From NCBI RefSeq assembly GCF_037975245.1, contig NC_092561.1:1278501-1342500 (forward strand): 64,000 bases of DNA, written 5' to 3'. Position 1 is the stretch's first letter. Each line of letters opens with the position of its first letter. The stretch is from Apostichopus japonicus (Eukaryota > Echinodermata > Holothuroidea > Aspidochirotida > Stichopodidae). Positions 1-12,100 of this stretch are shown here, one piece after another. The position numbers and the translations under genes were made by a program. The notes below the pieces were generated by a model. The model ran no database searches. It was given only the letters and a program-made list of their open reading frames with translations, and was not told the DNA's origin.

Positions 1-1458
1 TTTTAGTTTGAACCGTTATTTTTTATTTACTTATTATTTTTTTTTAAGTTATATTGCATCGACTTATTTCTTTATAAGCTGAGGGACAGGGTGGGGTTCA
101 CTCGGGCACCGATACATGGTTGTTCATGATGAAATCTGAACGATTCATTTAGAATAATGTTTACGTTCTTTTCAAAACACCGAGGGTCGTTGCTTATGCA
201 CATTTCATTTAGAATGTATCATTTGAGCTGTGATCGTTTGTTGTTCTTGTTCTTGTTGCTTTCGGTTAAATATCCTTTAAAATGAACAATTATTGTAATT
301 GTTACATATACAGTTATTTCTCTAGGTTAACAAGTCACTGTTTATAGTCACATATGCTTTCCAAGTGGACAGAGACGTAAGTATTACAGGTCACGTGACG
401 TCTGTTAATCAGTTCAGCTGAATCAATCTTGAGACTTGTGAATCAGTCTGCGCTCTCATCAGGGAGCTGTTACTCTAACGTTACAGAAGCAGCTCCCTGC
501 TCCCATTCTAAATCGTTCGGTTCGGTATAGTAGCCCTGGCTCCGACCATTGTGGTCGTATTTGTATCTGTTTTGTATTCGTATTGTATGCACTTTATGCA
601 TGTACGTATCGTTATGTGGGAATCTTCTTCGGTATTGAGACGTCGTTTTTAACCACTTTCGTTTAAGTGCATATGTTTCTCTTTTTAGTATTATTGAGGA
701 CTTCATGACGATGTTTTGTCTGTACCATGGCTGATTGTAGAAGTAGACTACGAAATCTACTCAGCGCTCGTTCTTTACTCGTTTATCTATGTGTTATATT
801 CTCTGCAAGTACTAGCGAGATTCGAGCCTCGTCGTTACTAACACACAACCATCCAAGCCACATTTGTTTATATACCGCCACCAGTCCACAGTAGGGAATA
901 TTTGGGCGCCCCCACCGGAATCTTTAGACTGAGTTTGCGTTACAATATATATCATCCACCCCCACCCCTTCCCCCAACCCCCATAAATTGTGGTTGGAAG
1001 AAGAAAGCCTATAGGGAAAGAATATTCCTGATGATTCCCTTCTTGTAACATATATTTTATTTTCTTGATACTCGCTTCAATCGCCCCTAGAGAGACCATC
1101 AGCCTGGCTCCTCTATTTCCCTGCCCTTTCTCTTCACTGTAGCCAATACCAGTATACCCCCCTCCCCCTGCATTAGAAATAACAAATAACCTCACTCTCA
1201 CACACGCTTCTGTAAACTGATAGAATCCGGAACAGGAAATGCATTGATCGATCGAATCAACGACTGCTTAGTTCTTGGTACATGTATACATGCAGGACGG
1301 ACGTATAAACATACATGTTTCTTCAATTGGGTAATAACTTGTTTAACAGATATGAGAAGAACTAAAACTAAAATTGAGAATTAAGGAAAGAGTGACATTA
1401 TTTCAGTGCTTTCGATCATATTCGGTGATATTTGAATCATAAAGTTATAGCTAAAACA
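1..1458 (+). other. 5' flank of unit 1, class a
   Basis: No gene is seen here; short reverse-frame ORFs are chance. This is the inter-unit spacer upstream of sulfotransferase exon 1. It is almost identical to the flank of unit 5 (about 31573-33028) and similar to that of unit 3. It presumably holds the promoter and 5' UTR, but no convincing TATA box or start site could be fixed. A combined E-box/CRE-like block, TCACGTGACGTC, lies at 391-402. A pyrimidine tract with AG near 1400 could be an acceptor for an upstream non-coding exon; that is only a possibility. Confidence 0.6.
391..402 (+). promoter_or_regulatory. E-box/CRE-like block TCACGTGACGTC
   Basis: A CACGTG E-box palindrome overlaps a TGACGTC CRE-like half about 1.06 kb before the exon 1 start codon. 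The class a flanks of units 1, 3 and 5 keep TCACGTGACGTC, while class b flanks (units 2 and 4) read TCACATGACGTC and lose the E-box. A regulatory role is inference from motif and conservation only. Confidence 0.3.
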
Positions 1459-4400
1459 ATGGAGTACATATCATTTAGTTTGTTTCAACGCCGCGCCAAG
1501 CGTGTCTTATTTGTGATGATCATATGTTCCTGTACACTTTGGCTGGCATTCACATCGGTTAGTCGGGGTGAGTATTCTATATCAGTTTAACAAGTGTTTA
1601 AATATTTATGCTGGTATACGTAATGTATTCACTGTCTGTTGTATCACTGAATTGACTTAATATCCTAGTCATATGTACCGTGTACAGGCGGACGTAGCCA
1701 GAGATTTGAAAGAGGGCAGAGAGCAGAATTTTCAAAGGGAGCATTATTACACTTAACGGAGCACCATGATGTACAAAGTGCCCTCACGTTGCAGGAAATA
1801 AACAAAAATAAGTGAATTGTATTTACGTAGCAAACGAACTTTCAGGGCAAAGATTGAGAAGGGTCTTTTAGCTTCCTTCAACCTGAAAGAGGGCTTCAAT
1901 GATATTTCTTGCTTTTAGTTAAATTTTATATTTTGGGGTACTCAAAAGGGGGGGGGGGTGGGCGATCGCTACAATTGCCCCCCCCCCTCTCCCTGGGTAC
2001 GTCCCTGGTTCTAAATATATTATTCTAACGATGTTTCTTGAATTAGAATTATTATCATAATAGTTTTACACATATCAGCAGAACGTTTTGAGTTTTGAGA
2101 GGGTCATTTAATGGAGTCAGCACCACTGTAATTGTCGTTATATTAGGCTACTTCTTTTAAAGTTCATTTATACCAAACAGCATAGAATGTTTATCATAAC
2201 ACATCCAAGTGCGGATATATTTGCGCTAAGTAGTGACATCCCTGGGGTAAAACCTTTTGTCAGCCAAGTTGGCAAATCATAAAGTGACATCCGAAATCAA
2301 TTTGCATGATATTTGCTTCGTTAAAACTTTAAGGGGCCATATTGATGATAACTATCAAATTACATTAGGCCTAAACATGGAGTAAGTCTTTTATTTTCTT
2401 GCCGAGTAAAGCTGGGTTGTTTGTTTTCTTAATACGTAAATAAATGAACGGAATAATTGATAAGAAGTTAATAACAGGCAAAGCAATGATATATGAAAGA
2501 ATATTACAGTGAATGCATCAGATTTGTGAGTACGCACGGCCAATTAGTGAAATAAAGGGAAGTTACCATGTGCAGTAGGCTAGACTATCAACCTGGGAAT
2601 GACATGATATTACATAGCGACAAACGCCAAATATATATAGTAGTCAACAATCAGCAGTGGCGTGAGTTATGGTGGGGAGGGTGGCTCTCCATTTCTTTCA
2701 TGTCACCCCCACCTCCATCGTCGGTCGAAGGAAATAGTTACATTCTATCGGGGACTGGAATCACTCCTTGCACAATAGACATATACTTATATACCTAATT
2801 TATAAACTAAATATGCCACAGACTGCACCAATGCACCCTCCCCCCCCCCCTCATCAAACACACATACATGGAAATCGGCTTCAACGACCCCAGAGTCAGT
2901 CCACCTCCTTTCTTATTTCCCTGTTCTGCCACTGTCTCTTCAGTAACAGCTATAACTCACCCCTATCCCTGCACCCCAACCAACTATATAGCCACTACCG
3001 GCTTTGACATCATCTGCATGTCACGGATTACGTTAATACACGTTAATACACTATTCCGTGTGGTACGGTACGTATTCCATACTAAAGAATAGCAAATGGT
3101 TCTATACTAACCAAGCAAGTATTGTACATAACGCGCGTGAGTTGACCACACTGATCTGTACAGATCAGTGGTTGACCCGTGTCTATTGGACCGTTTGGAC
3201 GATGTGGGTTCGATAACTCCTACAGTTCTATTTACTCCACTTTCATTGCTTCTAAGTATTGTTCGTAGCCGATGTCCTTTCTTCAGCTATTGTCTGTAAT
3301 CCTGCCTAAATACAATGGCTTCTCTGAATAAGCCTAACAGCATAGACAATGCAGGCGACTATGGTAGGCCATACGGGAAATAATTGTTGATTAAATGTCT
3401 GTACGAATTAAAATTCTATTTAATACCAGCATTAAATAAAATTAATACCGGTATTAAATAGTATTATTACTGGCATTAAATAACATTAATACCGCCATTA
3501 AATAGACCATTTTTGTTTAGTTGGCACTGCAACTTTAGTTGCGCTATATGGTATAATATGCAATATTATTGACAAGCTTCCTTACATGTTTCCAGCTCTT
3601 GCGCCAGGCGCTAAACTTGCCCCGTTAGTTCATCCATATTCATTCAGGAGTCTTCCAAACTTTTCATAGCGTAATGCTCTTCGAAGATTAATCTAACGAT
3701 CGACAAGATTACGAGAATTTTACGTCTTTATCCTTAATCGATAATTTTTTTTTTACAAATAGTCATCGTACTAATGTGCAGAGTGGTACTATATTAACCG
3801 ATATTTCTGATCATTATCCTATTTTCTGCTGTTAGAAAAACTCTATTCATAAAACATAATTCTTCTAAGAGTGTTGGTTACTTTAATTATACTAGTGTCA
3901 GGATGAATTCGAGGTGAGCTGCTGCCTAAAGATCGGACAGATGTTATCAATCATCAGAATGCAGATTTTGCCTATTTCAAGTTTTCTGTATATAAAAAGA
4001 TTTACTCAGACGTTCATAAGGTTGCGTACACTAAAAATGCTTAGGATATGAATCATCTGGCTAGAAACAGCAGGTCTCTAACTATGGGCATGTTTGCATA
4101 TCACCTTCTGTATCTAAATTATTTGAACGTTTCACGTACAATAGAATATCTAATTTTATCCATAATCATATATATCCTAAACACATTTAAGTATGGCTTT
4201 CGTAAAGATTATTCTACAGATATGGCAGCAGTTAATCTATAGTCGATAAAATTGCAACAGCATTATACAAAATACTTTCAGAATAGGAATCCTCATTGAT
4301 CTCTCACAAGAGGTATTTGATACCAATGACTACATAATTCGTTGAAATAAACTGCTTATGGTTAACGAGGGGTCGCCTTTGACTGCATGGATTGCTAGTT

Positions 4401-7127
4401 ACTTGAGGAACAGTATGTCCCCAAGTTGGTGTCCCCCAAGGATCTATCATTGGGACACTATATTTCCTTTCTATATATTAATGATGTTCATTTAACATCC
4501 GAAAAAAGGCAAAATTTATTACCTTTGCTGATGATACAACATTTAGTTTTTTCCAAAACAAGCCATTTTTAAAGGTTGTAATTTTTACATGCAGAGGAGG
4601 AATTTAAAAATATTTTCACTTGGCTTAATGCAAACAAGTTATCTTGAAATATATATATTTTTGATAATGAAAAGGTACAATGAAAGTAATATTTCATTAA
4701 TTCTAATTGGGGGGCACGTCAATTATTCCTCATCATGCACAAAATTCCTGGGAAATTTTAATTGACAACAAACTGCATTGTAAAGAGTTACTTCTTACGT
4801 TGAAAACAATAGTCTGTGCAATTGGTATTATTTACAAAACCAAGAACTTTCTCTCTTCATAAAAAATGTGCTCATGATGCGCTGATCATTCTTTAAGTAC
4901 CCCCTCCTACCCCCCCCCCCCCGCCACGTCTTAATAATAGCTTATGACTATGGGGGAACGCCAACAACACTCATTTAAATAATCCGCATCCCATAGTGAA
5001 AAAGAAATAAGAAAAAGGGAACAGAAAGATTATCAGATATATTCACAGTGTTCCATACAATACCAATAGTGCACCTCTGTTTTAGGAGTCTGACATATTT
5101 TCGAGCTTTACAGTTATCAACTTGGGAGTTTTATGTATAAATGTTATCTCAGACTCTTACCAATATGGTCGAATTCGACCGCACTGGCCTAGCTCTTCCA
5201 CTGGTTAATATAATAAATGAATCAGGTACATTTTTATCCATTGTCTTTGAAACTCATCGCAGCAGTTAGCCAATAGTGTAATATTATTTATTTATTTACT
5301 ATTTTCACTATAATTTTGGTCATTCATCCCGCTTTGTGTCTTCTTTGTTTTTCATCAGAAACTCCCTTTACATTTCAAAATTTCCAGTGGGCAAACAGGT
5401 CTTTCACTAGACATAACAAGTTTAATATCGCATCATGGCGCAATAAGGATTTACCACAAATTACAGATAATTCGACAGATCCTTCTAACGCCGAGAAGGT
5501 ACCCTTCAATGACCGGCTCGTTCAAACTGATGCGGCAACTCCGTCTGAGAGATTGGTCGAGGACAACTTACTGAATAATCGCACAAAAACCAACGAGATG
5601 GATTTATCTGAAGTGGTAATCAAATTATCTTTCTATCTATCTAGTTGAATTTAATACCATGTAATATGTTGCAGATCGTAACTCGCTATATGGTTGTAAC
5701 GTCTATCAAGTTAATGGTATTTGAAATTCAAGAAACGTTCACAATAACATTTTAAACAAAGTCAATTGTTAGCTATAGCGCGATTCTCATTGGGTTTATG
5801 CTACCAAGTGTTATATCTAACTAAATCTGTTATAGGCGTAAAAATGTATCGTATAGTGTAGGCTACTGTAATGATATGCAAATACTGATTGCAAATATAT
5901 CCCGTTGTTCTATAACTGGGTGGTAGATGCCACGTACATGCATGTAGGGTAATAATGGGTTAGATTGATTAACCAAAATAACGAACTAATTATAAATTGG
6001 GATGAACACATGTATTTTCTTTATGGAACGCTTAAAATCTGATCTTGATGTTGTTAAAGTACAGTCCAGCAGTTTTAAAATGAATTTTGATGTAAAAATA
6101 TATGTACTGTCACAGTGAAATAACTGGTACAATAATAGGGAATTCATTTATTCTCTCTCTTTGTAGGCAGCCATGATGTATGTAGTAACATCGTGTCAAA
6201 ACTTGTTGATACTTATGGCCTTCATTGCCATTATGTTAAAACAATAAATTCTGACAGATAGAATATTGATTTTTGTTTTAATAATTCTAGTTTGAATGTG
6301 GTGAAACGTGCCAGGAAATAATTCAGCAACACAGACAGCGGATCCTACAAGATTCTTGTCATAAGAAACCTATCAACGGTCCGCCCTCTCTATGGAACAA
6401 AACTACAGGTCACTTAAATCCATCGGAAATTAGAAGACTTGGACATATATATCCTATACACAGTATGGGTGTTTTATTCTGTACTGTACCGAAAGGTGGG
6501 TCCAGTACATGGAAAAAACTCATGTTAGCCGCGATCGGACGCATTGAGACCCCCGAGAGTTACAAGGGAGACATTCACCCATTGTTTCACAAGGTTGTCA
6601 AATCTTTAGGTAAATATAGTGTTAACGAATCCGAAGAAATGCTCAAGACGTACAACAAGTTTGTTATCGTCAGAGACCCAATGCAACGGATGTTATCACT
6701 CTTTCTAGATAAAGTTGTTCATAAGCACAAATTAAAATTTAACGAAAGTCAGTTTGAGGGATTTTTAAAATTTATTCTGAAGAGTCCGAATAGATTTCAA
6801 TCAGTAGGATTCGATGAACATTGGACGCATACTTCGTATTTATGTTTACCTTGTGATATCAATTACAACTTCATTGGACGTTTGGAAACTTCTCAAAGAG
6901 ATACCAAATATATTTTTGATCATTTTCTTCAAAAAGCCAAAGGTAATTACAGTTTGACATTACGACCTACGATACATGAAACCAACAGCACAGCTCCCGA
7001 AAAGAAAAGTCATTATTTTTCACAAGTGGATCGGGAAATCCTCCACGCAATTGTAAAAAAATATGGTATAGATTACGACAATTTTGGATATGATAGAAAC
7101 ATGTATCGTCTTTTCAAAAACATATAG
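1459..7127 (+). CDS. Carbohydrate sulfotransferase, unit 1 (3 exons)
   Basis: Exons are 1459-1567, 5359-5615 and 6291-7127. Splice phases are 1 and 0, with GTGAGT and GTAATC donors and TCATCAG and TTCTAG acceptors. The joined protein has 400 residues. Residues 1-15 (MEYISFSLFQRRAKR) form a basic cytoplasmic tail and residues 16-34 a hydrophobic signal anchor, so it is a type II Golgi-type protein. Residues 37-122 are a stem with several N-x-S/T sites. Residues 123-400 are the catalytic domain, with the 5'-phosphosulfate loop VPKGGSSTWK (Lys190), the 3'-phosphate motif RDPMQRMLS (Arg250-Ser258), and the family block HW..TSYLCLPC..NYNFIGRLET (299-322). This matches the Sulfotransfer_2 family, which moves sulfate from PAPS to glycan hydroxyls in the Golgi. 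The acceptor sugar cannot be told from sequence; chondroitin, dermatan or HNK-1-type acceptors are used by relatives. Confidence 0.9.
1685..2008. mobile_element. Short terminal-inverted-repeat element in intron 1, unit 1
   Basis: The left end CAGGCGGACGTAGCCAG is the near reverse complement of the right end CTGGGTACGTCCCTG. The interior has no coding capacity and ends in G-run/C-run tracts. It looks like a non-autonomous DNA transposon. I found no clear target-site duplication. The element is present at the same place in all five units, so it predates the amplification. Confidence 0.5.
3149..3170. repeat. 22-bp perfect palindrome, unit 1 only
   Basis: The half-site CACTGATCTGT is followed directly by its reverse complement, and GTTGACC flanks both sides. 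Other units read straight through (GTGAGTTTACCCG) without it. It is a unit-1-specific insertion in intron 1 of unknown origin. Confidence 0.6.
3411..3508 (+). repeat. Minisatellite in intron 1 (period about 24 bp)
   Basis: About four imperfect copies of a unit like ATTAAATAGTATTAATACCG run in tandem. Equivalent tracts lie near 11040-11129, 19650-19740, 27281-27369 and 34910-35013. In unit 5 the first part is slightly expanded. Confidence 0.6.
3700..4885 (+). mobile_element. Decayed non-LTR retrotransposon fragment, unit 1
   Basis: Broken reading frames retain endonuclease-end-like LTDISDHYPIF and then reverse-transcriptase-like pieces: FKYGFRK.YSTDMAAVNL, a VPK.LSLGHYISFLYIND block (compare the usual VPQGSILGPLLFLIYIND) and a degraded ADDT stretch. 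This order fits the EN-RT junction of Jockey/CR1-like elements. Frameshifts and stops make it non-functional. It lies in sense orientation inside intron 1. Confidence 0.7.
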
Positions 7128-7494
7128 TGAGGGCGCGTAGTGTAGTGGTTGAATTATTATGATTTATAAAACAATGGATTTATATTAACATTTACAATAT
7201 TAACAACTTTCGTACGATCCACCTATTTACTAGAGTTCTTTTCAATTTTTCTTATACATTATCATTTATAAATTCAGAATTGCATTTAATTACAACAACA
7301 AAACTTCTTGCCTTTAAATGGAGACGGGTTTTTTAATTTGGGTTTGCTTCTTGAAATGACAGAAATTGATTTATTTTCAGGTTTTAATACGATCATTTAA
7401 CTTAGTAGAGTTCTTTGGTATTTGTCTCATACATTATTAGTTATAAATATTTTGCCTTAAATTACAAAAGAAAAAGGTGAGGACTTATACATAA

Positions 7495-7650
7495 AAGTCC
7501 AAAAAGCATAACACACGCATTCCGTATGTGACTAATTACAATCCACTCATCAAATCCTTTATGAGCTCTATTAAACATTCCAATGAACAACGATACAGAC
7601 TGGATTATGAACTATTTGGCTACAATAAAGATGTCAATTCCATGAAATGA
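7495..7650 (+). pseudogene. Sulfotransferase C-terminal relic, unit 1
   Basis: An open frame of 51 codons after an in-frame TAA ends at its own TGA. Its translation contains NYNPLIKSFMSS and then YRLDYELFGYNKDV. This resembles the end of sulfotransferase family proteins, including this array's own KKYGIDYDNFGYDRN end. It has no catalytic domain in front of it. In units 2 and 3 the same frame is broken by TAA, so it is best read as a remnant of an older, different paralogue. An unused or alternative last exon is less likely. Confidence 0.6.
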
Positions 7651-8028
7651 TTCATGTTTTAAAAGTTCTCATTATTTAAGCAACTCGCTAAACAATACTT
7701 TGATCAAGTAACTTTTTTAGTTTGATTCGTTATTTTTTATTTACTTATTATTTTTTTTTTAAGTCATATTGCATCGACTTATTTCTTTACAAGCTGAGGG
7801 ACAGGTTGGGGTGCACTCGGGCACCGATACATGGTTGTTCATGATGAAATTTGAACGATTCATTTAGAATAATGTTTACGTTTTTAAAACACCGAGGGTC
7901 GTTGCTTATGCAAATTTCATTTAGAATGCATCATTTGAGCTGTGATCGTTTGTTGTTCTTTTTTTCTTCTTTGGGTTAAATATCCTTTAAAATGAACAAT
8001 TATTGTAATCGTTACATATACATATTTA

Positions 8029-8057
8029 CTAGAGAAATAGACAAGCTATTTCTCTAG
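8029..8057. repeat. Perfect 12-bp hairpin in class b flank
   Basis: CTAGAGAAATAG, a 5-nt loop ACAAG, then CTATTTCTCTAG. The same hairpin occurs at 24258-24286 before unit 4. Class a flanks keep only the right arm. Confidence 0.7.
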
Positions 8058-9135
8058 GTTAACATGTCACTGTTTTAGTCATATATGCTTTCCACGTGGA
8101 CAGTGACGTTATATTATAGGTCACATGACGTCTGCTCACCAGCTCAGCTGACTCAATCTCATGACTTGTGAATCAGTCTTCGCTCCCATTCTTAATCGTT
8201 CGGTTCGGTATAGAAGCCCTGGTTCCGACCATTGTGGTCGTATTTGTATCTGTTTTGTATTCGTATTTTATGCACTTTATGCATGTGCGTATCGTTATGT
8301 GGGAATCTTCTTCGGTATTGAGGCCTCGTTTGTAACCATTTTCGTTTAAGTGCATATGTTTCTCTTTTTAGTATTATTGAGGACTTCATGACGATGTTTT
8401 GTCTGTACCATGGCTGATTGTAGAAGTAGACTACGAAATCTACTCAGCGATCGTTCCTTACTCGTTTATTATGTGTTATATTCTCTGCAAGTACTAGCGA
8501 GATTCGAGCCTCGTCGTTACTAACACACAACAATCCTAGCCACATTTGTTTATATACCGCCATCAGTCCACAGTAGGGAATATTTGGGCGCCCCTGGAAT
8601 CTTTAGACTGAGTTGGCGTTACAATATATATCATCCACCCCACCCCCTTCCCCCAACCCCCATAAATTGTGATTGGAAGAAGAAAGTCTATAGGGAAAGA
8701 TTTTCCTGATGATTCCCTTCTTGTTGCATATATTTTATTTTCTTGATATTCGCTTCAATCGCCCCTAGAGAGACCATCAGCCTGGCTCCTCAATTCCCCT
8801 GCCCTTTCCCTTCACTGTAGCCAATACCAGTATACCCCCTCCCCCTGCATTAGAAATAACAAATAACCTCACTCTCACACACACTTCTGTAAACTGATCG
8901 AATCCGGAACAGGAAATGCATTGATCGATCGAATCAACGACTGCTTAGTTCTTGGTACATGTATACATGCAGGACGGACGTATATACATACATGTTTCTT
9001 CAATTGGGTAATAACTTGTTTAACAGATATGAGAAGAACTAAAACTAAAATTGAGAATTAAGGAAAGAGTGACATTATTTCAGTGCTTTCGATCATATTC
9101 GGTGATATTTGAATCATAAAGTTATAGCTAAAACA

Positions 9136-12100
9136 ATGGAGTACATATCATTTAGTTCGTTTCAATGCCGCGCCAAGCCTGTCTTATTTGTGATTATCAT
9201 ATGTTCCTGTACACTTTGGCTGGCATTCACATCGGTTAGTCGAGGTGAGTATTCTATATCAGTTTAACAAGTGTTTAAATATTTATGCTGGTATACGTAA
9301 TGTATTCACTGTCTGTTGTATCACTGAATTGACTTAATATCCTAGTCATGTACCGTGTACAGGCGGACGTAGCCAGAGATTTGAAAGAGGGCAGAGAGCA
9401 GAATTTTCAAAGGGAGCATTATTACACTTAACGGAGCACCATGATGTACAAAGTGCCCTCACGTTGCAGGAAATAAACAAATATAAGTGAATTGTATTTA
9501 CGTAGCAAACGAACTTTCAGGGCAAAGATTGAGAAGGGTCTTTTAGCTTCCTTCAACCTGAAAGAGGGCTTCAATGATATTTCTTGCTTTTAGTTAAATT
9601 TTATATTTTGGGGTACTCAAAAGGGGGGGGGTGGGCGATCGCTACAATTGCCCCCCCCCCTCTCCCTGGGTACGTCCCTGGTTCTAAATATATTATTCTA
9701 ACGATGTTTCTTGAATTAGAATTATTATCATAATAGTTTTACACATATCAGCAGAACGTTTTGAGTTTTGAGAGGGTCATTTAATGGAGTCAGCACCACT
9801 GTAATTGTCGTTATATTAGGCTACTTCTTTTAAAGTTCATTTATACCAAACAGCATAGAATGTTTATCATAACACATCCAAGTGCGGATATATTTGCGCT
9901 AAGTAGTGACATCCCTGGGGTAAAACCTTTTGTCAGCCAAGTTGGCAAATCATAAAGTGACATCCGAAATCAATTTGCATGATATTTGCTTCGTTAAAAC
10001 TTTAAGGGGCCATATTGATGATAACTATCAAATTACATTAGGCCTAAACATGGAGTAAGTCTTTTATTTTCTTGCCGAGTAAAGCTGGGTTGTTTGTTTT
10101 CTTAATACGTAAATAAATGAACGGAATAATTGATAAGAAGTTAATAACAGGCAAAGCAATGATATATGAAAGAATATTACAGTGAATGCATCAGATTTGT
10201 GAGTACGCACGGCCAATTAGTGAAATAAAGGGAAGTTACCATGTGCAGTAGGCTAGACTATCAACCTGGGAATGACATGATATTACATAGCGACAAACGC
10301 CAAATATATATAGTAGTCAACAATCAGCAGTGGCGTGAGTTATGGTAGGGAGGGTGGCTCTCCATTTCTTTCATGTCACCCCCACCTCCATCGTCGGTCG
10401 AAGGAAATAGTTACATTCTATCGGGGACTGGAATCACTCCTTGCACAATAGACATATACTTATATACCTAATTTATAAACTAAATATGCCACAGACTGCA
10501 CCAATGCACCCTCCCCCCCCCCCCCTCATCAAACACACATACATGGAAATCGGCTTCAACGACCCCAGAGTCAGTCCACCTCCTTTATTATTTCCCTGTT
10601 CTGCCACTGTCTCTTCAGTAACAGCATTAACTCACCCCTATCCCTGCACCCCAACCAACTATATAGCCACTACCGGCTTTGACATCATCTGCATGTCACG
10701 GATTACGTTAATACACTATTCCGTGTGGTACGGTACGTATTCCATACCAAAGAATAGCAAATGGTTCTATACTAACCAAGCAAGTATAGTACATAACGCG
10801 CGTGAGTTTACCCGTGTCTATTGTTCGACAACTCCCACAGTCCTACTCACTCCACTGTCAGTGCTTTCAAGTATTGTTCGTAGCCGCATAGACAATGACC
10901 ATTCTTCAGCTATTGTCTGTTCTACCTGCCTGAATACAATGGCTTCTCTGAATAAGCCTAACAGCATAGACAATGCAGACGACTATGGTAGGCCATACGG
11001 GAAATAATTGCTGATTAAATGTCTGTAAGAATTAAAGTTCTATTTAACACTAGCTTTAAATAAAATTAATACCGGCATTAAATAGTATTAATACTGGCAT
11101 GAAATAAAATTAATACCGCCATTAAATAGACCATCTTTGTTTAGTTGGCACTGCAACTTTAGTTGCCCTATGGTATAATATGCAATATTATTGACAAGCT
11201 TCCTTACACGTTTCCAGCTCTTGCGCCAGGCGCGAAACTTGCCCCGTTAGTTCATCCATCTTCATTCAGGAGTCTTCCAAACTTTTCATAGCGTAATAGT
11301 CTTCGAAGATTAATCTAACGATCGACAAGATTACGAGAATTTTACGTCTTTATCCTTAATCGATCATTTTTTTTACAAATAGTCATCGTACTAATGTGCA
11401 GAGTGGTACTATATTAACCGATATTTCTGATCATTATCCTATTTTCTGCTGTTAGAAAAACTCTATTCATAAAACATAATTCTTCTAAGAGTGTTGGTTA
11501 CTTTAATTATACTAGTGTCAGGATCACTTCGAGGTGAGCTGCTGTCTAAAGATCGGACAGATGTTATCAATCATCAGAATGCAGATTTTGCCTATTTCAA
11601 GTTTTCTGAGATTTACTCAGACGTTCATAAGGTTGCATACACTAAAAATGCTTAGGATATGAATCATCTGGCTAGAAACAGCAGGTCTCTAACTATGGGC
11701 ATGTTTGCATATCACCTTCTGTATCTAAATTATTTGAACGTTTCACGTACAATAGAATATCTAATTTTATCCATAATCATATATATCCTAAACACATTTA
11801 AGTATGGCTTTCGTAAAGGTTATTCTACAGATATGGCAGCAGTTAATCTATAGTCGATAAAATTGCAACAGCATTATACAAAATACTTTCAGAAATAGGA
11901 ATCCTCATTGATCTCTCACAAGAGGTATTTGATACCAATGACTACATAATTCGTTGAAATAAACTGCTTATGGTTAACGAGGGGTCGCCTTTGACTGCAT
12001 GGATTGCTAGTTACTTGAGGAACAGTATGTCCCCCAAGTTGGTGTCCCCCAAGGATCTATCATTGGGACACTATATTTCCTTTCTATATATTAATGATGT

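Larger units (their letters stand above)
7128..9135 (+). other. Spacer between units 1 and 2
   Basis: It starts with the unit 1 3' flank. Two related AT-rich segments, about 7212-7290 and 7386-7470, form an imperfect internal duplication. Then come the C-terminal relic (7495-7650) with an AATAAA at 7624-7629, and from about 7715 a class b 5' flank of unit 2. The class b flank has an extra hairpin at 8029-8057. No complete gene is seen. Confidence 0.6.

Noticed and set aside
470-706. 78-residue reverse ORF (repeated near 8192, 16825, 24421 and 32039)
   Set aside because: Lies in the gene's 5' flank, varies in frame and length between units, and has no family resemblance.
6465-7127. Single-exon 220-residue sulfotransferase starting at the Met of MGVLFC
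   Set aside because: The frame is open upstream to the TTCTAG acceptor at 6290, and exons 1 and 2 join in phase to give a complete type II protein, so this Met is internal.
10441-11007. 188-residue ORF in intron 1 of unit 2
   Set aside because: Open only because of the length of a poly-C run; the other units break it into short pieces, so it is not conserved coding sequence.
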